Of a stretch of DNA of 9,320 bases, positions 5,392 through 9,320 are shown one piece after another; the stretch's first letter is position 1, and every line of letters begins with the position of its first letter. The DNA comes from DASRHY01 sp046765875 (GTDB taxonomy: Bacteria; Actinomycetota; Actinomycetes; Propionibacteriales; Kribbellaceae), in the NCBI GenBank assembly GCA_046765875.1, contig JBKPSJ010000294.1:1-9320 (forward strand), in the 5' to 3' direction. Under the pieces are notes generated by a model. It was not told the DNA's origin. It did not search any database and saw nothing but the letters and a program-made list of their open reading frames with translations. Made by a program: the position numbers and the translations under genes.

Positions 5392-6150
5392 ATGGCCGGC
5401 ACGTCGAAGAAGACGTCCACTCGGAGCGCCGAACGGCCGACCGTCGCGGAACTGCCCGACGGCCCGCCGGACGCGACCGGCCTGACACCACGTCAGCGCC
5501 GGGTGCTCGACGTGATCCGCGATTCGGTCGACAGCCGCGGTTATCCCCCGTCGATGCGCGAGATCGGCGAGCGGGTCGGCCTGACCAGTTCCTCGTCGGT
5601 GTCGCACCAGCTCCGGGTGCTCGAGCAGAAGGGCCTGCTTCGCCGCGACCCGAACCGGCCGCGCGCGATCGAGGTCAGGTACCCGGGCGAGGTGGCCGAG
5701 GCCGCCCGCCGCAGTACGGTCGGTTCCGCCCGATCGACCTCGTACGACGAAACCGGTGCGGGTGACGCGCACCCGGACGCGGCGTACGTCCCGGTGGTCG
5801 GCCGGATCGCCGCCGGCGGCCCGATCCTGGCCGAGGAGCACATCGAGGAGGTGTTCCCGCTACCGAAGCAGATGGTCGGCGAGGGCACGCTGTTCCTGCT
5901 CCAGGTCACGGGCGAGTCGATGATCGACGCGGCGATCTGCGACGGCGACTGGGTCGTGGTCCGCCAGCAGCCGACGGCGAACAACGGCGAGATCGTCGCG
6001 GCGATGATCGACGGCGAGGCGACGGTCAAGACGTTCAGGAAGACCAAGAACGAGATCCTGCTGCTGCCGCACAACCCGGCGTTCCAGCCGATCGATGGTA
6101 CGAACGCGACCATCCTCGGCAAGGTAGTGACCGTCCTGCGGCGGGTATAA
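5392..6150 (+). CDS. lexA: LexA repressor (SOS regulator, self-cleaving)
   Basis: LexA represses the SOS regulon and cleaves itself when stimulated by RecA filaments. The 252-residue protein has a winged-helix DNA-binding domain at about 30-97: LTPRQRRVLDVIRDSVDSRG (31-50), YPPSMREIGERVGL (51-64), SSSSVSHQLRVLEQKGLLRR (66-85). A 30-residue variable linker (about 100-130) follows, then the S24-type peptidase domain. The cleavage site is Ala141-Gly142 in GRIAAGGP. The nucleophile is Ser176 in GESM and the general base is Lys213 in TVKTF, so self-cleavage is expected to work. The ATG at 5392 was chosen because GGAG lies 5 bases upstream; an in-frame GTG at 5326 would fall within the predicted leader, near the likely transcription start. 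The N-terminal 20 residues form a Lys/Thr/Arg-rich tail of the kind seen in actinobacterial LexA. The glutathione peroxidase gene starts 47 bases after the stop and may be cotranscribed. Confidence 0.97.
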   Translation: MAGTSKKTSTRSAERPTVAELPDGPPDATGLTPRQRRVLDVIRDSVDSRGYPPSMREIGERVGLTSSSSVSHQLRVLEQKGLLRRDPNRPRAIEVRYPGEVAEAARRSTVGSARSTSYDETGAGDAHPDAAYVPVVGRIAAGGPILAEEHIEEVFPLPKQMVGEGTLFLLQVTGESMIDAAICDGDWVVVRQQPTANNGEIVAAMIDGEATVKTFRKTKNEILLLPHNPAFQPIDGTNATILGKVVTVLRRV

Positions 6151-6197
6151 GCCGATCGCAGGGTGAACGGCTGGGCGCGCTCTGAGAGGATCGTGAC

Positions 6198-6677
6198 ATG
6201 ACAACCGTCTACGACTTCTCAGCGACAACGATCACCGGCGAGGACCGCAAGCTCGCCGACTACCGCGACAAGCTGCTGTTGATCGTCAATGTCGCCTCCA
6301 AGTGTGGGTTCACACCGCAGTACACCGGGTTGGAGAAGCTCTGGCGCGACCACAAGGACGAGGGCCTGGTGGTGCTTGGCTTCCCCTGCGACCAGTTCGG
6401 ACACCAGGAGCCGGGTGACGAGAAGGAGATCGCGGAGTTCTGCTCGCTGACGTACGACGTGACGTTTCCGATGTTCGGCAAGATCGAGGTGAACGGGTCC
6501 GGGGCGCATCCGCTGTACAAGTGGCTGAAGGACGAGCACGGCGGACTGCTGGGCGGCGCGATCAAGTGGAACTTCACCAAGTTCCTGGTCGGCCGGGACG
6601 GCACCGTACTCGACCGGTTCGCGCCGACCACCACACCGGAGAGCCTCGAGCCGAAGATCACCGCCGCCCTCGCCTGA
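6198..6677 (+). CDS. Glutathione peroxidase family protein, likely thioredoxin-dependent
   Basis: A 159-residue thiol peroxidase that reduces H2O2 or organic hydroperoxides in the cytoplasm. The peroxidatic Cys36 lies in NVASKCGFTPQY (31-42). The family motif GFPCDQFGHQEPG (61-73) supplies Gln70 and a conserved Cys64, and KWNFTKFLVGRDG (123-135) supplies Trp124 and Asn125, so the catalytic tetrad is complete. Cys82 in EFCS is 46 residues after Cys36. That is the spacing of the resolving cysteine in the two-Cys enzymes of yeast and Drosophila, which are recycled by thioredoxin. Because actinomycetes use mycothiol instead of glutathione, thioredoxin is the plausible reductant. The ATG at 6198 follows GAGAGGA by 7 bases. 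Its location 47 bases after lexA allows readthrough; I see no SOS box of its own. Confidence 0.94.
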   Translation: MTTVYDFSATTITGEDRKLADYRDKLLLIVNVASKCGFTPQYTGLEKLWRDHKDEGLVVLGFPCDQFGHQEPGDEKEIAEFCSLTYDVTFPMFGKIEVNGSGAHPLYKWLKDEHGGLLGGAIKWNFTKFLVGRDGTVLDRFAPTTTPESLEPKITAALA

Positions 6678-6699
6678 CCGCCGCGTCCCGCACATCAGG

Positions 6700-6729
6700 C
6701 CGGTGGGCTGACTCAGACGACCCACCCGG
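6700..6729. terminator. Hairpin between convergent peroxidase and hydrolase genes
   Basis: CCGGTGGG at 6700-6707 pairs with CCCACCCGG at 6721-6729 through eight base pairs with one bulged C, around a 13-base loop. It fills the 66-base gap between two converging genes, so a bidirectional terminator is plausible. There is no T-tract. Confidence 0.5.
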
Positions 6730-6743
6730 AAGCCGGTGTTGGC

Positions 6744-7538
6744 TCAGGGCTTGAGAAAGTCGGTGATCGCGGCCAGGCAGGTCTCGTCGTTCTCCAGGTG
6801 CGGGAGGTGAGCGACGCCGGGCAGCACGACGAGCCGCGCGTCGGGGATGCGCTCGGCCATGCCCTGGTCGACGGGCAACTGGTCGGGCAGGTCGAGTTCA
6901 CCGGACAGCAGTAGCGTCGGGACGGCGATCTGGTCGAGGCGGTCCCAGACGGGCTCGTAGCGCTGCCGTTCACCCGGGTCCGGATTCGCGAGGCTGATGC
7001 CGTTCATCTCCAGGAACAGGTCCCGGGCCGGGCCACTCACCCGGCCCTCGGGCGCTGCCGGACCGTCGAGCCAGACCCATGCGAGCAGCCGGTTCGCCTC
7101 CCCGACGTCGCCGGCCTCCTCCGCCGCGTCGGTTCTCGCGATGAGCTCGCCGACCACGCCGGGGTACTCGTCGAACCACGGCGCGCCCGATGCCGACGCG
7201 GCGATCAGGACCAGCGCCAAGACCCGGTCCGGGTGCTCCAGCGCCAGGTCGAGCGCCCCTCCGCCACCGACCGAGCACCCGACCACTGCCGCGCGCTCGG
7301 CGCCTGCCGCGTCCAGCACGGCGATCGCGTCGTCCACGAGCGACCACGGCTCCGGCTCATAGGTCGTCTCGCCGTACCCCCTCTGGTCGAAGGTCACTAC
7401 CTGGTGGTCACCGTCCAGCCGTGGTACCAGGTGCAGCCAGCTGCGCCGGTCGGTCACTCCCGCGTGGATCAGCAGCACCGGCTCCCCGCTGCCTATCGAT
7501 GTACAGGCCAGTTGTGCCTTTCCAGATGTCACGAACAC
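6744..7538 (-). CDS. Alpha/beta hydrolase fold protein
   Basis: The 264-residue protein has the complete hydrolase core. LLIHAGVTDRRSW (22-34) forms the oxyanion-hole loop with His25. The TFDQRGYGET segment is at 49-58. The nucleophile elbow VGCSVGG (86-92) carries Ser89. The acid is probably Asp216 in LSGELDLP (211-218), and the base is His244 in GVAHLPHLE (241-249). A lid region lies between about 120 and 200. There is no signal peptide, so it is cytoplasmic. The family includes esterases, C-C bond hydrolases and haloperoxidase-like enzymes; the substrate is not readable from sequence. The start is uncertain: GTG at 7538 and an in-frame GTG at 7532 both lack a good Shine-Dalgarno sequence. 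The gene starts 37 bases after the HxlR gene on the same strand, so it is probably cotranscribed with the regulator. Confidence 0.9.
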   Translation of the reverse strand: MFVTSGKAQLACTSIGSGEPVLLIHAGVTDRRSWLHLVPRLDGDHQVVTFDQRGYGETTYEPEPWSLVDDAIAVLDAAGAERAAVVGCSVGGGGALDLALEHPDRVLALVLIAASASGAPWFDEYPGVVGELIARTDAAEEAGDVGEANRLLAWVWLDGPAAPEGRVSGPARDLFLEMNGISLANPDPGERQRYEPVWDRLDQIAVPTLLLSGELDLPDQLPVDQGMAERIPDARLVVLPGVAHLPHLENDETCLAAITDFLKP

Positions 7539-7575
7539 GCGCGAATCGTCTCAGATCCGCGGGCGTCCGGCAGGT

Positions 7576-8034
7576 TCATTTCGCGACTTGCAGGCCGGGG
7601 CCGGGAAGGATGGCGAGCTCGGCGCCCGGCACCGGTCCGCAGTTGGCGCACACGTGTTGCTCGGCGACATCGCCTCCGCAGGACTCGTGCCGGACCAGAC
7701 GCGGCGGACCCTCCGGGCCGGCAAGATGGCGATCGCCCCAGTGCATCAGCGCGAGCACGGGCAGGGCCAGCTCCCGGCCGCGGCCAGTCAGGTGGTACTC
7801 CCACCGCACGGGTCTGTCCTGGTACGGCGATCGCTCCAGGATGCCGCTGTCCACCAGTCTCTGGAGACGGTCGCTCAGCACGTTGCGTGCGATACCGAGG
7901 CTGGTCAGGAACTCGTCGAACCGCCGCGCCCCGAGCAGCGACTCGCGGATGATCAGCAGGGTCCACCGTTCGCCCACCAGCTCGAGCGTGCGAGCGATGG
8001 AACAGACCTGACCGTCGTAACTGCGACCGAGCAC
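7576..8034 (-). CDS. HxlR-family transcriptional regulator with C-terminal Cys cluster
   Basis: A 152-residue winged-helix regulator. The HxlR core spans about 8-103: VCSIARTLELVGERWTLLII (10-29), ESLLGARRFDEFLTSLGIA (31-49), NVLSDRLQRLVDSGILER (51-68) and the wing YQDRPVRWEYHLTGRG (71-86). Cys11 is at the position of the redox-sensing cysteine in relatives such as YodB and HypR, which respond to quinones or hypochlorite. A tail from about 110 contains His116, Cys119, Cys129 and Cys132 (HESCGG then CANCG), resembling a zinc-ribbon or redox site. The GTG start at 8034 lacks a clear Shine-Dalgarno sequence; TATGTT on the minus strand (8046-8051) lies 11 bases upstream and could be the -10 of a near-leaderless transcript. 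The gene diverges from an MFS exporter across operator-like repeats and precedes the hydrolase, so it is probably the local regulator of all three. Confidence 0.93.
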   Translation of the reverse strand: MLGRSYDGQVCSIARTLELVGERWTLLIIRESLLGARRFDEFLTSLGIARNVLSDRLQRLVDSGILERSPYQDRPVRWEYHLTGRGRELALPVLALMHWGDRHLAGPEGPPRLVRHESCGGDVAEQHVCANCGPVPGAELAILPGPGLQVAK

Positions 8035-8054
8035 AGCGCGAGCCTAACATAGTC

Positions 8055-8104
8055 AGTTGCTTCATGAAACCGATTGCCTTAGAGTGCGAGTTGCATCACG
8101 AAAC
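8055..8104. promoter_or_regulatory. Operator-like direct repeat pair in the HxlR/exporter gap
   Basis: Two 16-base copies, AGTTGCTTCATGAAAC at 8055-8070 and AGTTGCATCACGAAAC at 8089-8104, differ at two positions and are 34 bases apart, start to start. Each carries inverted GTT/AAC ends, and copy one holds the perfect palindrome TTCATGAA (8061-8068). Copy one lies directly upstream of the HxlR gene and copy two 18 bases before the exporter ATG. This arrangement fits one dimer of the HxlR protein at each divergent promoter. The repeats are seen directly; the identity of the binding protein is inferred. Confidence 0.72.
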
Positions 8105-8122
8105 TCATACCAGGAGTGATCA

Positions 8123-9320
8123 ATGGCTCGCTCATGGAAAGTCCTCCTCGTGACCTCGGTCGCGGTCTTCATGGCATTGCTCGACGTCACGATCGTCAAC
8201 ATTGCGTTCCCTGACATCCGCCGCTCGTTCCCGGACGAACCGTTGTCCGACCTGTCCTGGATCCTGAACGCGTACAACGTCGTGTTCGCCGCGGCCCTGG
8301 TCCCGGCCGCACGGCTGGCGGACCGGTTCGGCCGCCGCCGGTTCTTTCTGGCAGGAATCACTGTTTTCCTCGTCGCTTCCGCAGCATGTGCGGCGGCTGG
8401 ATCGGTGGGTGCGCTTGTGGCCGCCCGGATCGTCCAGGCGCTCGGTGCCGCCATCCTGGTGCCGACCTCGCTCAGCCTGGTGCTGCCCGAGTTCCCGCCC
8501 GCCAGGCGCGCCACGGCGACCGCGCTGTGGACAGCCACCGGAGCCGTCGCCGCGGCGATGGGACCGTCACTCGGCGGGCTGCTCGTCGATTGGCAGGGCT
8601 GGCGCTGGGTGTTCCTGGTCAACCTGGCCATCGGACTGCCGGCGTTGCTGCCGGCGACCCGCTTGCTGCGTGAGAGCAGGGATGAGCAGGCGACGGGCTG
8701 GCCGGATCTGGTCGGCACTGCGATGCTCGCCGCCGCTGTGGCCGCTCTGGCGCTCGCGATGGTCAAGGGCGAGGACTGGGGCTGGGAATCGGTCCCCGTA
8801 CTCGGCGGACTGGTCGCGTTCGCCGTGTTGGCCGGCGGCTTCACGATCCGGTCGCGCCGTCATACCGCTCCCGTGATCGACTTGTCGTTGTTCCGGATCC
8901 GGTCGTTCTCGGTCGCCAACGTAGGCGCGTTCGTGTTCGGCGTCGGCTTCTTCGCCCAACTGCTCAACGGTGTGCTCTTCCTGACCGGGGTGTGGGGCTA
9001 CTCCGCATTGAAGGCCGGCTTCGCGCTGACACCTGGACCGATCGCCGCCGCACTCTGCGCTCCGGTCGCGGGACGGCTTGCGGACCGGTTCGGGCAGCGC
9101 GTGATCGCCGTCCCCGGCAGCCTGCTGTTCGGAGGCGGTGCACTGTTGCTCGCGCTGAGCACGGGGTCCGGGGAGCATTACGTGACCGACTACCTGCCCG
9201 GAATCCTCCTGGCGGGGGCTGGTATCGGTTTCACCCTGCCGGCGTTCGGCAGCGCCGCCGTCGCCGAGCTGCCACCGGCACGGTTCGCCACGGGCAGCGG
9301 TGTGGCGGCGTGCTTCCGGC
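8123..9320 (+). CDS. MFS drug exporter, DHA2 (EmrB/QacA) type, 5' part
   Basis: The gene is cut by the right edge after 399 codons. The product is a proton-coupled multidrug efflux protein of the inner membrane. Signature motifs are in place: D1 (LDVTIVNIAFPDI, 20-32), motif A (LADRFGRRR, 65-73), motif B (ARIVQALGAA, 101-110) and antiporter motif C (GAVAAAMGPSLGGLL, 140-154), followed by WRWVFLVNL (160-168). A second motif-A-like GRLADRFGQR occurs in the later half (about 317-326), as usual for DHA2 proteins of 14 membrane helices. The ATG at 8123 has AGGAG 6 bases upstream. It diverges from an HxlR regulator across two operator-like repeats, so its expression is probably repressed until an HxlR ligand or oxidant appears. 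The substrate is unknown. Confidence 0.93.
   Translation, partial: MARSWKVLLVTSVAVFMALLDVTIVNIAFPDIRRSFPDEPLSDLSWILNAYNVVFAAALVPAARLADRFGRRRFFLAGITVFLVASAACAAAGSVGALVAARIVQALGAAILVPTSLSLVLPEFPPARRATATALWTATGAVAAAMGPSLGGLLVDWQGWRWVFLVNLAIGLPALLPATRLLRESRDEQATGWPDLVGTAMLAAAVAALALAMVKGEDWGWESVPVLGGLVAFAVLAGGFTIRSRRHTAPVIDLSLFRIRSFSVANVGAFVFGVGFFAQLLNGVLFLTGVWGYSALKAGFALTPGPIAAALCAPVAGRLADRFGQRVIAVPGSLLFGGGALLLALSTGSGEHYVTDYLPGILLAGAGIGFTLPAFGSAAVAELPPARFATGSGVAACFR

Noticed and set aside
4323..5765. 480-codon plus-strand open frame across the LysM gene and into lexA
   Set aside because: It overlaps three supported genes and the SOS-box region and has a composition typical of a GC-rich shadow frame.
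8062..9178. Minus-strand open frames opposite the MFS exporter
   Set aside because: The plus frame has clear DHA2 motifs and a Shine-Dalgarno sequence; the minus frames are Ala/Ser/Thr- or Arg/Gln-rich shadows without motifs.

Overview
This is a GC-rich chromosomal window from an actinomycete. The evidence is the strong G/C bias at third codon positions, the GTG starts, the class II ribonucleotide reductase next to nrdR, the actinobacterial-type SOS boxes, and the nrdR / LysM gene / lexA neighbourhood, which is also known from Mycobacterium (Rv2718c-Rv2719c-Rv2720). A Propionibacteriales member (Kribbella- or Actinopolymorpha-like) is my impression only; the genus cannot be fixed from sequence alone.

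Left region (1-1359): the first 129 codons of nrdJ (B12-dependent ribonucleotide reductase) and the complete nrdR repressor, both on the minus strand and probably one operon. Upstream lies a 421-base gene-free stretch. It holds a candidate pair of NrdR boxes with 32-bp centre spacing. It also holds several DnaA-box-like sites, one of which is a perfect TTGTCCACA and overlaps the weaker NrdR box. DNA precursor supply therefore looks tied to dNTP sensing and possibly to replication initiation.

Accessory block (1360-4545): an FAD-linked (berberine-bridge-like) oxidase on plus, a class I SAM methyltransferase on minus, and a nucleoside hydrolase on plus that diverges from the methyltransferase. 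These three genes separate nrdR from the LysM gene.

SOS block (4632-6150): a short LysM protein with one membrane segment (minus) diverges from lexA (plus). The 313-base divergent region carries three close matches to the actinobacterial SOS box (TCGAAC-N4-GTTCGA) and a perfect 16-bp palindrome. The box nearest lexA overlaps a good -35 element, as expected for autorepression. The LysM protein is in the position of the SOS-induced division inhibitors or cell-wall hydrolases (Rv2719c, YneA, DivS type).

Right region (6198-9320): a thioredoxin-type glutathione peroxidase lies just after lexA. It converges on an alpha/beta hydrolase that follows an HxlR-family regulator (both minus, 37 bases apart). 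The HxlR gene diverges from a DHA2-family (14-TM type) MFS exporter cut by the window end. The 88-base HxlR/exporter gap contains two copies of a 16-base operator-like repeat. This looks like a regulator/exporter/hydrolase module for a toxic small molecule.

I do not see a CRISPR array, tRNA, rRNA, insertion sequence or phage gene. The most informative content is regulatory: the layered nrdR promoter, the triple SOS-box divergent region and the HxlR operator pair.
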